29,979 bases of DNA, taken from contig URKW01000013.1 of the NCBI GenBank assembly GCA_900548615.1, forward strand, positions 1 through 29,979. Reading direction: 5' to 3'. The notes beneath the pieces were generated by a model. It was not told the origin of the DNA. It was given only the letters and a program-made list of their open reading frames with translations, and searched no databases. Below, piece by piece: positions 6,880 through 14,857 of this stretch; within the stretch, counting starts at the first letter, position 1, and every line of letters starts with the position of its first letter. The translations under genes were made by a program, and so were the position numbers. The DNA is from an uncultured Eubacteriales bacterium (GTDB taxonomy: Bacteria > Bacillota > Clostridia > Oscillospirales > Oscillospiraceae).

Positions 6880-8397
6880 ATGGAACTGCGCGATTATCAG
6901 CGCGAGTGCATCAAGACCATAGAAGCGCAGCCGCCGGGGTCGTATCTGTGCCAGATGGCCACGGGGCTGGGCAAGACGGTGACGTTTGCCAACATTCCAC
7001 GGCAGGGCCGCAACCTGATCCTTTCCCACCGGGAGGAGCTGGTGCGGCAGCCGATGAAATACTACGATTGCAGCTACGGCGTGGAGCGGGCGGGAGAGCA
7101 CAGCCACGGCGAGGAGGTGGTGAGCGCCAGCGTACAGACGATGGTGCGGCGGCTGGAACAGTTTTCGCCGGACGCCTTTGACACCATCATCGTGGACGAA
7201 GCCCACCACGCGGCGGCCAACACCTACCGGAAAATACTGGACTACTTCAAGCCACGGCTGACACTGGGCTTTACCGCCACCCCCAACCGGGGCGACAAGG
7301 TGCGGCTGGACACGGTGTTCTCAGATATCATCTTTGCCCGTGACCTGCGGTTTGGCATCCAGAACGGCTATCTGTGCGACATCTACTGCATGCGGGTGGA
7401 TATCGGTTATGATCTGAGCGCCGTACACACCCGCGCCGGAGACTACGCGCCGGGAGAGCTGGACGAAGCCATGGAGGGCACGGCGGACGCCATTGCCGAG
7501 GCTTACGAAAAATACGCCAAGGGCGCCACGCTGATCTTCGCCGTCAGCGTGAACCATGCCAACGAGATCGCGGCGAAGATACCCGGCGCTGTGGTGGTGA
7601 CAGGCGAGACAAAGGACAGAGCCGCCATCATCGAGCGGTTCACGGCGGGAGAAATTCCCTGCATCGTCAACTGCATGGTGTTCACCGAAGGGACGGATAT
7701 TCCACGGGTGGAGACGGTCATTATTGCGCGGCCTACCCAGTCTGACAGCCTGTATAGCCAGATGGTGGGGCGGGGCTTGCGGCTCTATCCCGGCAAGGAG
7801 CGGCTGACGCTGATCGACTGCGTGGGCATTACGGGGCGGGCGTCCATCTGCACGGCTCCGTCTCTGCTGGGCATTGACATGACCAACGTGCCGAAGAAGA
7901 AGCAGAACGAGCTGGAGGGGCTGCTGTTTGAGCTGCCCATGAAGGCGGTGGCGGCTTCGGACTGCCCAGAGAGCTGGATCCGGAACGTGGAGATCGTAGA
8001 CCTGTGGGCCAAGGAGCAGAAGTACCAGACCCATGACGTGAACTGGTTCAAGCTGCCGGACGGGTCGATGGTGCTGTCGCTGCTGGGACATGAGCGGTTG
8101 GTGCTGTCGCCCCAGGATGAGCTGGGCATGACCCGTATCACGCTGGGGGATATGACGTCGGACAAGCGGCCCATGCAGAGTGCGCTGGACAGCTGCTATG
8201 TATGGCTTTGTAACCGCCGAAAGGAACAGGCTTACATTTGGGACACGCAGGAGGTGAAGCGCTGGGGGAAGAATCCCGCCACGGACAAGCAGCTGACCAT
8301 GATCCGACGGCGCTGCAAGGGCTTTGACACGGAGGGCCTGACGAAAGGGCAGGCCAGCCAGATATTGAACAGGCTGATGAACGGAGGGAGAAGGTAA
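6880..8397 (+). CDS. Superfamily 2 DEAH-box helicase
   Basis: A 505-residue SF2 helicase that probably unwinds or remodels DNA during phage replication. The Q-motif-like MELRDYQRECI opens the protein. Motif I is ATGLGKT (27-33), motif II DEAH (106-109), motif III-like GFTATP (130-135) and motif VI QMVGRGLR (294-301). After residue 340 comes a family-specific C-terminal part ending in a helical TDKQLTMIRRRCKGF segment with a possible nucleic-acid contact role. Start ATG 6880 has AGGAGG six bases upstream; the open frame further 5-prime runs through the C-rich repeats and is not coding. Three bases separate it from the VRR-NUC gene, a common phage pairing. Confidence 0.93.
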   Translation: MELRDYQRECIKTIEAQPPGSYLCQMATGLGKTVTFANIPRQGRNLILSHREELVRQPMKYYDCSYGVERAGEHSHGEEVVSASVQTMVRRLEQFSPDAFDTIIVDEAHHAAANTYRKILDYFKPRLTLGFTATPNRGDKVRLDTVFSDIIFARDLRFGIQNGYLCDIYCMRVDIGYDLSAVHTRAGDYAPGELDEAMEGTADAIAEAYEKYAKGATLIFAVSVNHANEIAAKIPGAVVVTGETKDRAAIIERFTAGEIPCIVNCMVFTEGTDIPRVETVIIARPTQSDSLYSQMVGRGLRLYPGKERLTLIDCVGITGRASICTAPSLLGIDMTNVPKKKQNELEGLLFELPMKAVAASDCPESWIRNVEIVDLWAKEQKYQTHDVNWFKLPDGSMVLSLLGHERLVLSPQDELGMTRITLGDMTSDKRPMQSALDSCYVWLCNRRKEQAYIWDTQEVKRWGKNPATDKQLTMIRRRCKGFDTEGLTKGQASQILNRLMNGGRR

Positions 8398-8399
8398 CG

Positions 8400-8774
8400 A
8401 TGGCATCAGAGAGACAGCACCAGCAGGCGGTTATGAAGTGGGCGCGGCAGCCCTCGATACGGGAGCGGTGGCCGGAGCTGGCACTGCTGCACCACATAAA
8501 GAATGAGACCACCGGCGGCGCGGCGGAGGTGGCCGCCGACAAGGCCATGGGCGTGAAGAAGGGCGTCCCCGACCTGTGTCTGCCGGTGGCGCGGAATGGC
8601 TACTACGGCCTGTACATCGAGATGAAAACACCCAGCGGCAGGGCGTCGGACGCCCAACGCTGGTGGGTGACGGAACTGACGCATCAGGGCTACCGCGCCA
8701 CCGTATGCCACGGGTATGACGCGGCGGTGGCGGAACTGTGCTGGTATCTGTCGCTTCCGAAGGAGGCGCGGTGA
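8400..8774 (+). CDS. VRR-NUC domain nuclease
   Basis: A 124-residue stand-alone VRR-NUC protein of the PD-(D/E)XK superfamily, likely a structure-specific or junction-resolving nuclease. The core reads GVPDL (D58) then YIEMK (E74, K76). SDAQRWWVTEL and the closing strand YRATVCHGYDAA complete the compact fold. The length is normal for the phage stand-alone form. The ribosome site is the GGAGGGAGAAGG preceding ATG 8400. It follows the SF2 helicase by 2 bp and overlaps the next start by one base, so the three are probably cotranslated. The helicase neighbour suggests replication-fork or recombination-intermediate processing. Confidence 0.9.
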   Translation: MASERQHQQAVMKWARQPSIRERWPELALLHHIKNETTGGAAEVAADKAMGVKKGVPDLCLPVARNGYYGLYIEMKTPSGRASDAQRWWVTELTHQGYRATVCHGYDAAVAELCWYLSLPKEAR

Positions 8775-9124
8775 TGGCGGAGGTATCCAGAGTGGAACGA
8801 GCCGCCATGCAGGGGGAGCCGATGCCCACGGGGCTGACGTGGCGGGAAGTGACGGAGTACATCGCCCTGCGTGCCCTGTACTGGGGCTTTAAGTCCCGCG
8901 TGTTCTCCCGCGACGACGCCAGCGCCATGAAGAAGCAGCTGATGGCGGCACTGGATGGGGCCGAGGGTGCGTATCAGTTCCAGCGGAAGTGCTGGGATAA
9001 TGCCGCACGGCGCTATAAGGAAACGGAGAGCGCCCTGAACACTTACCGGCTGGAGCGGACGCTGGAGCATGCGGATGCACTGGCGGCGGCGCTGGATGGG
9101 TTGGAGAAAGGAGAAAGCATATGA
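8774..9124 (+). CDS. Conserved phage hypothetical protein, helical
   Basis: A 116-residue soluble protein of unknown function. The sequence is mostly helical, with a charged central part (MKKQLMAALDGAEGAYQFQR) and a long C-terminal helix rich in Leu, Glu and Arg. No cysteine cluster, membrane segment or enzyme motif is visible. Start ATG 8774 has AGGAGG 7 bp upstream; GTG 8771 is too close to that site. It overlaps the VRR-NUC stop and its own stop overlaps the next micro-gene (ATGA). I recall similar small genes between VRR-NUC and late genes in clostridial phages, but cannot name the family. Confidence 0.75.
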   Translation: MAEVSRVERAAMQGEPMPTGLTWREVTEYIALRALYWGFKSRVFSRDDASAMKKQLMAALDGAEGAYQFQRKCWDNAARRYKETESALNTYRLERTLEHADALAAALDGLEKGESI

Positions 9125-9183
9125 CAAGAGATGAGATCGTGACCGCGCTGCGGTTTAATCTGGCGGAGAAGATGGATCTGTAG
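9121..9183 (+). CDS. 20-codon micro-gene, possibly a truncated small protein
   Basis: The frame ATG 9121 to TAG 9181-9183 encodes MTRDEIVTALRFNLAEKMDL. Its support is translational: AAAGGAG (9107-9113) lies 7 bp upstream, and the start overlaps the previous stop as ATGA, exactly as for its neighbours. The beginning resembles the first residues of small Cys-rich clostridial phage proteins that start M-T-x-x-E-I-x-x-A-L-R, so this may be a copy cut short by a stop. A functional micropeptide or a coupling leader for the next gene is possible. Confidence 0.45.
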   Translation: MTRDEIVTALRFNLAEKMDL

Positions 9184-9222
9184 ACAGGCCGTGGGGCGAA
9201 ACAGGAAAGGCAGGTGGGGCGC

Positions 9223-9453
9223 ATGGCAAGCGGGAGCTATCGGCAGGTATATGTGGTGTGCCCCTACTATGTGACGGACAACGGCAGAGACAGGATCGTG
9301 TGCGAGGGGCTGACCCCCGGCGGGCAGAACCAGACCTTTTACCAGAAGCGGCAGGACTACGCCTTGCAGATGGAGCTGTTCTGCTGCGGGGATTACTGGC
9401 GCTGCGAGATATGCGCCGCGCTGGACGCGAAGTATCGGGAGGAGGACACATGA
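9223..9453 (+). CDS. Small Cys-rich phage protein, probable zinc binder
   Basis: A 76-residue protein with six cysteines: C13, C27, C54, C55, C61 and C64. The pattern CPYY at 13-16, CEGL at 27-30 and C61-x2-C64 suggests a zinc-finger-like fold of a kind common in clostridial phage early regions. The function is unknown; nucleic-acid or protein binding is a guess. Start ATG 9223 has AGGTGG five bases upstream; GTG 9214 is an in-frame alternative. The stop overlaps the next start (ATGA), keeping the operon pattern. Confidence 0.75.
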   Translation: MASGSYRQVYVVCPYYVTDNGRDRIVCEGLTPGGQNQTFYQKRQDYALQMELFCCGDYWRCEICAALDAKYREEDT

Positions 9454-9650
9454 AAAAAGGAGACAGGGTGCGGGCCAGATTCATGACGCTGCCCGCAGAA
9501 CCCTATGGCAGCTCAGACGGGCCGCGGCATAAGGTGCGGGTGGGGACGGTGGTATACGTCCACCCCAAGGGCCGCTATGCCGTGGTGGAGACACAGCTGC
9601 CGTTCGGTGTGGTGCGGGAAGCATTCCGGCCGGAGGAGATCATGACATGA
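9450..9650 (+). CDS. Small basic beta-rich phage protein
   Basis: A 66-residue protein, MKKGDRVRARF onward, with short strands (KVRVGTVVYVHP, GRYAVVETQ, GVVREAF) like an SH3/KOW-type barrel. No function can be assigned. Start ATG 9450 has GGAGGAGG 5 bp upstream and overlaps the previous stop. The open frame continues upstream only as a shadow of the previous gene. It is the last gene before the strong terminator that starts one base after its stop, so it closes the early transcript. Confidence 0.75.
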   Translation: MKKGDRVRARFMTLPAEPYGSSDGPRHKVRVGTVVYVHPKGRYAVVETQLPFGVVREAFRPEEIMT

Positions 9651-9678
9651 AAAGAGGGGCAATCGCCCCTCTTTTTTT
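9651..9678 (+). terminator. Strong intrinsic terminator ending the early operon
   Basis: AGAGGGGC (9653-9660) and GCCCCTCT (9665-9672) form a perfect 8-bp stem with loop AATC, followed by seven T residues (9672-9678). A-residues before the stem let it extend and give some bidirectional character. It separates replication genes from packaging genes. Confidence 0.92.
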
Positions 9679-9910
9679 GCGTGAAAGTGGTGGGATAGAA
9701 ATTGCTGTTCGGGGTTTGGTAACATGGTATACAGGACGGCACAGGCGCTGCCGTAAAAAGCGCCTGACCGCTGTAGGGCGGGACAAAGCTGCCATATGGC
9801 AGATGGTGTGCGCGGGAAAACGCCGCGAGGGTAGGACGCGCCGACGGCAAACGTCAGCGGTGGGAGACGGGCGCGTCAAAACAGGATTTTGTATGGAGGG
9901 GTGGTGTACT
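9679..9910 (+). promoter_or_regulatory. Dyad-rich leader before terminase: candidate late promoter and packaging site
   Basis: About 230 bp without a convincing gene. It contains CAGGCGCT/AGCGCCTG (9742-9766, 9-nt loop) and a perfect 14-bp palindrome (9789-9802). A nested dyad has outer arms GACGCGCC/GGCGCGTC (9835-9877) and inner GACG/CGTC, and a small CAAAA/TTTTG stem lies at 9877-9891. A new promoter is required after the strong terminator. TTGCTG (9702-9707) with TGGTAT 17 bp later is a weak candidate that matches the -10 consensus at only three bases. Phage cos or pac sites usually lie at or just upstream of the terminase small subunit gene. Confidence 0.4.
9789..9802. other. Perfect 14-bp palindrome CTGCCATATGGCAG
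   Basis: The sequence equals its own reverse complement over 14 bases with no loop, so it is better suited to binding a symmetric protein dimer than to forming an RNA hairpin. It lies 109 bp upstream of the terminase small subunit start. Confidence 0.7.
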
Positions 9911-10315
9911 GTGGCGGCAAGGCTGACAGACCGGCAGAAAAAGAAAATACTGGCCGACTATGTGCAGCTTGGCAGCTACAACGCTACGGCGAAGATCAAC
10001 GGCTGCTCCCTGAACACGGTGAAGAAACTTGTGCAGGAAAATGCAGACATTGCAGAACTGTGCATTCAGAAAAAAATGGAGAACACAACGGACATTCTGG
10101 CCTACATGGAGAGCCAGCGGAAAACGGTGTGTGAGATCATCGGAAAGGGGCTGGCAGCGCTGAACGACCCCGACAAGCTGGCAGAGGCCACGCCTGCCCA
10201 GATCACCACGGCGCTGGGTACGCTGATCGACAAGTGGACGGCGGTCAAGGACGCTGCGGACAGCAATGCCGCCCAGCTGACCATGGATGCGGAACTGGAG
10301 GAGTTCAGCCAATGA
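9911..10315 (+). CDS. terS: Terminase small subunit
   Basis: A 134-residue DNA-binding subunit of the packaging motor that recognises phage DNA and recruits the large subunit. A helix-turn-helix lies near the N-terminus (residues 18-41, LGSYNATAKINGCSLNTVKK). It is followed by helices around QKKMENTTDILAYMESQ and an acidic C-terminus (MDAELEEFSQ). Start GTG 9911 has GGAGGGG ending nine bases upstream; ATG 9893 is an in-frame alternative with a weaker AGGA site. The frame stays open to 9647, but that stretch runs through the terminator and is not coding. Its stop overlaps the large-subunit start (ATGA). The assignment rests on the HTH, size and position. Confidence 0.85.
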   Translation: MAARLTDRQKKKILADYVQLGSYNATAKINGCSLNTVKKLVQENADIAELCIQKKMENTTDILAYMESQRKTVCEIIGKGLAALNDPDKLAEATPAQITTALGTLIDKWTAVKDAADSNAAQLTMDAELEEFSQ

Positions 10316-11730
10316 GACAGCTTGTGATACAGCGGCCCAACGAGCGGCAGGCGGTATTTCTGCGGGCCAGAGCAAAGCATATCGGCTTCGGCGGTGCCCG
10401 TGGCGGCGGCAAGAGCTGGGCCGTGCGCACCAAGGCCAAGCTGCTGGCGGCGCGGTATCCCGGTATCAAGCTGCTGATCGTGCGGCGCACCTACCCCGAA
10501 CTGATGAATAACCACATCCGGCAGCTACGGACGGAGCTGCTGGGGGTGGCACGGTATAACGACAAGGACAAGATACTGGCCTTTTCTAACGGCAGCACCA
10601 TCAATTTCGCCTACTGCGCCAAGGACGGCGACCTTGACCGGCTGCAAGGCACGGAGTATGACGTGATCTTTCTGGACGAGGCGACGCAACTCTCCGAGTA
10701 CCAGATGAAAACCATCACCGCCTGTCTGCGCGGCGTCAACGATTTTCCCAAGCGGGTGTACTACACCTGCAACCCCGGAGGGCAGGGACACCAGTACATC
10801 AAGCGGCTGTTCATCGACCGGCGGTTTGAGAGCGGTGAAAGGCCGGAGGACTATGTGTTCATCCAGAGCCGTGTCACCGACAACAAGGCGCTGATGGCGG
10901 CACAGCCGGACTATATCCAGCAGCTGGAGGCCCTGCCGGAGAAGCTGCGTAAGGCGTGGCTGGAGGGCGACTGGAACGTATTCGAGGGACAGTTCTTTGA
11001 GGAGTTCGCCGACGATCCTGACCACTACGCCGACCGCCGCTTTACCCATGTGATAGATCCCTTCGAGGTGCCGCCAGAGTGGACCATCTACCGGAGCTTC
11101 GACTGGGGCTATGCACGGCCCTTCTCCTGCGGGTGGTGGGCCGTGGACTACGACGGGACGCTGTACCGCATTCTGGAGCTGTACGGCTGCACCAGAGAAG
11201 CGAATACCGGCGTGAAGTGGACACCGGACAAGGTGTTTGCGGAGATCCATCGGGTGGAGACGGAACACCGGTGGCTGAAGGGCAAGCAGATACAGGGTGT
11301 GGCCGACCCGGCCATCTGGGACGCCGAGAGCGGCGAGAGCATCGCCGAGACGGCGGCGCGGCACAGGGTGTACTTCGCCAAGGCCGACAACAAGCGGCTG
11401 CCGGGGTGGATGCAGGTGCATTACCGGCTGGCCTTTGATGAGGCGGGCAAGGCCATGATGTATGTGTTCCGTGGCTGCAAGGCGTTCATCCGGACGCTGC
11501 CGGGGCTGCAATATGACGAACACGCCGTGGAGGACGTGGACACCGACGGCGAGGATCACATTGCCGATGAGACCCGGTACATGTGCATGGCGCGGCCTAT
11601 CAAGCCAAGGCTGGCGCCCAAGCGCGACCCCTATCTGGACAATCCCATGTATACGGCGCTGGACATTCCCAAGGAGGATGTACTGAGCGCGCCGGAGTTC
11701 ATACCGATGCAGGTCGAGGAGATCGAATGA
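10312..11730 (+). CDS. terL: Terminase large subunit
   Basis: A 472-residue packaging motor ATPase and nuclease. Walker A is GGARGGGKS (27-35); Walker B plus catalytic Glu is VIFLDE (118-123); a coupling-motif-like YYTCNPGG follows. The RNase H-like nuclease domain begins near FDWGYARP, with D264 as the first acidic ligand. D332 (GVADPAIWD) and the GEDHIADETRY segment (D415, D419) are candidates for the others. The length is normal. Start ATG 10312 is fixed by the overlap with terS; the longer open frame is overlap only. Its stop overlaps the portal start. No intein or frameshift is seen. Confidence 0.96.
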   Translation: MRQLVIQRPNERQAVFLRARAKHIGFGGARGGGKSWAVRTKAKLLAARYPGIKLLIVRRTYPELMNNHIRQLRTELLGVARYNDKDKILAFSNGSTINFAYCAKDGDLDRLQGTEYDVIFLDEATQLSEYQMKTITACLRGVNDFPKRVYYTCNPGGQGHQYIKRLFIDRRFESGERPEDYVFIQSRVTDNKALMAAQPDYIQQLEALPEKLRKAWLEGDWNVFEGQFFEEFADDPDHYADRRFTHVIDPFEVPPEWTIYRSFDWGYARPFSCGWWAVDYDGTLYRILELYGCTREANTGVKWTPDKVFAEIHRVETEHRWLKGKQIQGVADPAIWDAESGESIAETAARHRVYFAKADNKRLPGWMQVHYRLAFDEAGKAMMYVFRGCKAFIRTLPGLQYDEHAVEDVDTDGEDHIADETRYMCMARPIKPRLAPKRDPYLDNPMYTALDIPKEDVLSAPEFIPMQVEEIE

Positions 11731-13577
11731 TGGAAGAAAAAGAAGTCATGACAACGGAAAACACGCCGGTGCGGATCGGCATTGGTGTGGAGCAGCTGCG
11801 GGAAGCGGCTCAGACCCTGCGGAAGTACAAGCAGGGTAAGGCCAATCTGGAGCAGCGGGTGATCGACAATGAGGAGTGGTATCGGCTGCGGCACTGGGAG
11901 TGTCTGCGGCAGGGCAGCAAAAAGCAGCAGGTGGAGCCTGTGAGCGCGTGGCTGCTGAACTCTATCGCCAACAAGCACGCCGACGCCATGGACAACTTCC
12001 CCGCCCCCAACATTCTGCCCCGTGAGCCGGGGGATGTGAAGGAGGCGCGGCAGCTGTCGGCCATCGTGCCGGTGGTGCTGGAGCAGGCGGGCTTTGAGGC
12101 TACCTACTCCGAAGGCTGGTGGGATAAGATCATCGGCGGCACGGCCATCTACGGTGTGTTCTGGGACGGCAGCAAGCTGGGTGGGCTGGGCGACATTGCC
12201 GTGGAGCCGGTGGACATTCTGAATCTCTTCTGGGAGCCGGGTGTCACCAAGATCCAGAACAGCGCCAACGTGTTCCATGTGAAGCTGGAGGACAACGCCG
12301 CTTTGGAGCAGGCGTACCCTGAGCTGTCGGGCAAGCTGGGCGGCAACGGGCTGGATATCAGCAAGTATGTGTACGACGACACTGTGGACACCACGGAGAA
12401 AAGCGTGGTGGTGGACTGGTATTACAAGAAAAAGACTGGCGGCAAGACGGTGCTGCACTACTGCAAATTCGTGGGGGATACGGTGCTGTACGCCACGGAG
12501 AACGAGAACGGCGAGGGCTGGTATGACCACGGGAAATATCCCTTCGTGTTCGACCCCATGTTCCGTGTGAAGGGGACGCCCTGCGGTTTTGGCTATATCG
12601 ACATTGGCAAGGGTGCCCAGGAGTACATCGACCGCGGGGATCAGGCGGTGATGCAGAATATGCTGTCCAATGCCAAGCCCCGGTACTTCGTCCGCTCCGA
12701 CGGCTCTGTGAATGAGCAGGAATATGCCGACATGACGAAGGATTTCGTGCATACCGACGGCAATCTGGGGCAGGACAGCATCCTGCCGGTGGTGGGCAAG
12801 GTGCTCAACAGCATCTATCTGAACGTGCTGGACAGAAAGGTGGACGAGCTGAAGGAGACCACCGGCAACCGGGACGTGTCCACCGGCGGCTCTACCTCCG
12901 GCGTGACGGCGGCCAGCGCCATTGCGGCCATGCAGGAGGCGGGCAGCAAGCTGAGCCGGGACGGCAACAAGGCGGCCTACCGTGCCTTCCGTGAGGTAGT
13001 GGAGCTGGTGGTGGAGCTGATCCGCCAGTTCTATGACCTGCCCCGTCAGTTCCGTATTCTGGGCGAGAACGGTCGGGAGGATTTCGTCAGCTACACCAAC
13101 GCCGGAATCAAGCCTGTGTATCAGGGCATGGAGATGGGCGTGGATATGGGCTACCGGCTGCCGGTGTTCGACATTGAGATCACGGCGGAAAAGGCCAGTC
13201 CTTACAGCAAGCTGAGCCAGAACGAGCTGGCGCTGCAATTCTTCGGGGCGGGGTTCTTCAATCCCCAGATGACCGACCAGGCGCTGGCGTGTCTGGAGAT
13301 GATGGACTTTGACGGCAAGGAGCAGATCATGCAGCGCATCAGCACCAACGGGACGCTGTATCAGCGTCTGATGATGGCACAGCAGCAGGCGGTGGCTATG
13401 GCCCAGCTGGTGGATATGAAGCTGGGCACCAACTACGCCATGCAGCTGCTGGGCGGTGCGCAGGGTACACAGCAGCCCATGCCGGGCAGCGTTCCCGATA
13501 CCGGCAACAGCGGCGGCGAGAGCAGCGTGACCGCCAACGCCAGAAAGGAAGCGGCAGACCGTGCCGCGCCGGTGTAA
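11727..13577 (+). CDS. Portal protein (podovirus/P22-like)
   Basis: A 616-residue portal, the dodecameric channel at the head vertex through which DNA is packed and released. It follows terL directly and has portal-typical features. These are an N-terminal WYRLRHWE/AWLLNSIANKHADAMDNFP segment and a central TTGNRDVSTGGSTSGVTAAS stretch. After the latter come the helices AIAAMQEAGSKLSRDGNKAAYRAF and VVELVVELIRQFYDLPRQFR. The long C-terminal region is helical and Gln/Met-rich (RLMMAQQQAVAMAQLVDMKL), then low complexity. The size exceeds most siphovirus portals and fits the larger podovirus class. ATG 11727 and 11730 both work; GAGGAG ends 5-8 bp upstream. The family call uses position, size and general pattern. 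Confidence 0.88.
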   Translation: MMEEKEVMTTENTPVRIGIGVEQLREAAQTLRKYKQGKANLEQRVIDNEEWYRLRHWECLRQGSKKQQVEPVSAWLLNSIANKHADAMDNFPAPNILPREPGDVKEARQLSAIVPVVLEQAGFEATYSEGWWDKIIGGTAIYGVFWDGSKLGGLGDIAVEPVDILNLFWEPGVTKIQNSANVFHVKLEDNAALEQAYPELSGKLGGNGLDISKYVYDDTVDTTEKSVVVDWYYKKKTGGKTVLHYCKFVGDTVLYATENENGEGWYDHGKYPFVFDPMFRVKGTPCGFGYIDIGKGAQEYIDRGDQAVMQNMLSNAKPRYFVRSDGSVNEQEYADMTKDFVHTDGNLGQDSILPVVGKVLNSIYLNVLDRKVDELKETTGNRDVSTGGSTSGVTAASAIAAMQEAGSKLSRDGNKAAYRAFREVVELVVELIRQFYDLPRQFRILGENGREDFVSYTNAGIKPVYQGMEMGVDMGYRLPVFDIEITAEKASPYSKLSQNELALQFFGAGFFNPQMTDQALACLEMMDFDGKEQIMQRISTNGTLYQRLMMAQQQAVAMAQLVDMKLGTNYAMQLLGGAQGTQQPMPGSVPDTGNSGGESSVTANARKEAADRAAPV

Positions 13578-13580
13578 GCC

Positions 13581-13913
13581 ATGGTACGGGTAGAATTTTC
13601 CCGGTGTGGCGACACCTATGTGCTGCGGATGACCGGCCACGCGGGACAGGCCGAGGCGGGGCATGATGTGGTGTGTGCGGCGGCCACCATCCTGTGCTAT
13701 ACGGCGGCGCAGACGGCCCTTGACCTCTATGAGCAGGGCAAGCTCCGAAAAAAGCCACGGACAGACGTGGACAGGGGCGACGCCACGGTGACGCTGTGTC
13801 CCCGGCAGGACGCGGCGGGGGAGGCGGCTGTGGCGCTGCGGACGGTGGAGACGGGATTTGCGCTGCTGGCGCACCATTATCCGGAGTATGTGACATTCAG
13901 GCGTGAGCCTTAA
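13581..13913 (+). CDS. prp: Prp-like cysteine protease (capsid/scaffold maturation)
   Basis: A 110-residue member of the Prp (YsxB) family. Cellular Prp removes the N-terminal extension of ribosomal protein L27 in Firmicutes, and it trims scaffold and capsid proteins of staphylococcal phage 80alpha. The catalytic block is TGHAGQAEAGHDVVCAAATI: H20 and C32 are the catalytic pair with the same 12-residue spacing as His22/Cys34 of the S. aureus enzyme, and D29 lies in the GxDxVCAA motif. Three bases separate it from the portal, and it directly precedes scaffold and capsid genes whose products carry the matching LQLFA target. Cleavage of those two proteins is inferred. Confidence 0.9.
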   Translation: MVRVEFSRCGDTYVLRMTGHAGQAEAGHDVVCAAATILCYTAAQTALDLYEQGKLRKKPRTDVDRGDATVTLCPRQDAAGEAAVALRTVETGFALLAHHYPEYVTFRREP

Positions 13914-13920
13914 TGATGGA

Positions 13921-13967
13921 TTCGCCCACCTGACGGGCAGATTACGGTTTCGCCCACCTACGGGCAG
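13921..13967 (+). repeat. Tandem 19-20 bp repeat before the scaffold gene
   Basis: TTCGCCCACCTGACGGGCAG (13921-13940) recurs with one base missing at 13949-13967. Each copy can form a small GCCC/GGGC hairpin. The second copy runs into the scaffold ribosome site (AGGAGG 13966-13971), so folding could influence scaffold translation. This is the whole 63-bp gap between prp and the scaffold gene. Confidence 0.75.
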
Positions 13968-13976
13968 GAGGATACC

Positions 13977-14837
13977 ATGAAAAATATGTACCGTTGGCTC
14001 GATCTCCAGCTGTTCGCAGAGGGGGACGGCGGCACAGCAGCGGGCACCGCGGGCGCGGCGGCTGGTACTGGCCAGCAGGCTGAACAGAATGCACCCGACG
14101 CCGGGGCGCAGCAGCAGGCAGAGCCTGCAAGAGATCTTGGCAAGGAATTTGACGCGCTCATTAAGGGCGAGTTCAAGGACGTGTATGCCAAGCGGGTACA
14201 GGACACGGTGACGCGGCGGCTGAAAGGCCCCAGTGCTGACGCGGAGAAATTCCGCGCCATGCAGCCGGTGATGCAGATGCTGTCCCAGCGCTATGGCGTG
14301 GACGCTGCCGATATCAAGGCGCTGTCTGCTGCCATCGAGGAGGACAACGCCTTCTATCAGGAGGAGGCGGAGCGTCTGGGCATCAGCGTGGATCAGGTGA
14401 AAGCCATCCGCAAGACGGAGCGGGAGAACCAGCAGCTGAAGGAGCAGCTGGCCGAACGGGAGAGCCGCCAGCGGATGGAGCAGAACATCGCCAAATGGTC
14501 GCAGGAGGCGCAGGCCATCGCGCAGAAGTATCCGGGACTGGATCTGGAGAAGGAGCTGGGGAACCCGCAGTTCTTCAATGCGTTGATGAACGGGGCCAGC
14601 GTGGAGGGCGCCTATTGGGGTCTGTACCACGACCAGCTGATCCCGCAGGCCATGCAGTACACCGCTCAGGAGACGGAGCGGAAGCTGGCGGCCAAGATCC
14701 AGGCACAGGGCCAGCGCCCCACGGAAAACGGTGCGGGCGCCGGTGTGACCATGAAGAGCGACGTGTCGAAGCTCTCCGACAAGGATATGGATGATCTCAT
14801 CCAACGTGCAAGGAGGGGCGAGAAGATCTGCTTCTGA
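13977..14837 (+). CDS. Capsid scaffolding protein
   Basis: A 286-residue scaffold that guides procapsid assembly. The N-terminus reads MKNMYRWLDLQLFAEGDGG, with a Prp-type target and expected cut F13|A14. A low-complexity Ala/Gly/Gln stretch follows (15-50). Then comes a helical body with strong coiled-coil character (IRKTERENQQLKEQLAER) and a basic, charged C-terminus (DMDDLIQRARRGEKICF) of the kind that contacts capsid subunits. The order prp, scaffold, capsid supports the call. Start ATG 13977 has AGGAGG 5 bp upstream. No protease domain is fused to it, which fits the separate Prp gene. Confidence 0.87.
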   Translation: MKNMYRWLDLQLFAEGDGGTAAGTAGAAAGTGQQAEQNAPDAGAQQQAEPARDLGKEFDALIKGEFKDVYAKRVQDTVTRRLKGPSADAEKFRAMQPVMQMLSQRYGVDAADIKALSAAIEEDNAFYQEEAERLGISVDQVKAIRKTERENQQLKEQLAERESRQRMEQNIAKWSQEAQAIAQKYPGLDLEKELGNPQFFNALMNGASVEGAYWGLYHDQLIPQAMQYTAQETERKLAAKIQAQGQRPTENGAGAGVTMKSDVSKLSDKDMDDLIQRARRGEKICF

Positions 14838-14857
14838 CCTCTCCGGAAGGGAGATTT

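Noticed and set aside
9647..9910. N-terminal extension of the terminase small subunit back to 9647
   Set aside because: It would start inside the strong terminator, lacks a ribosome site and gives an Arg-rich chain unlike small terminases. GTG 9911 has a strong GGAGGGG.
13210..13260. Portal sequence LALQFFGAG as a further Prp site
   Set aside because: It is internal, not N-terminal, and has Gly instead of Ala after the Phe pair, so it is probably chance.
11631..14804. A 1057-codon minus-strand open frame across portal, Prp and scaffold
   Set aside because: Same cause: it is in register with the three plus-strand genes, has shadow-like composition and crosses well-supported genes and their ribosome sites.
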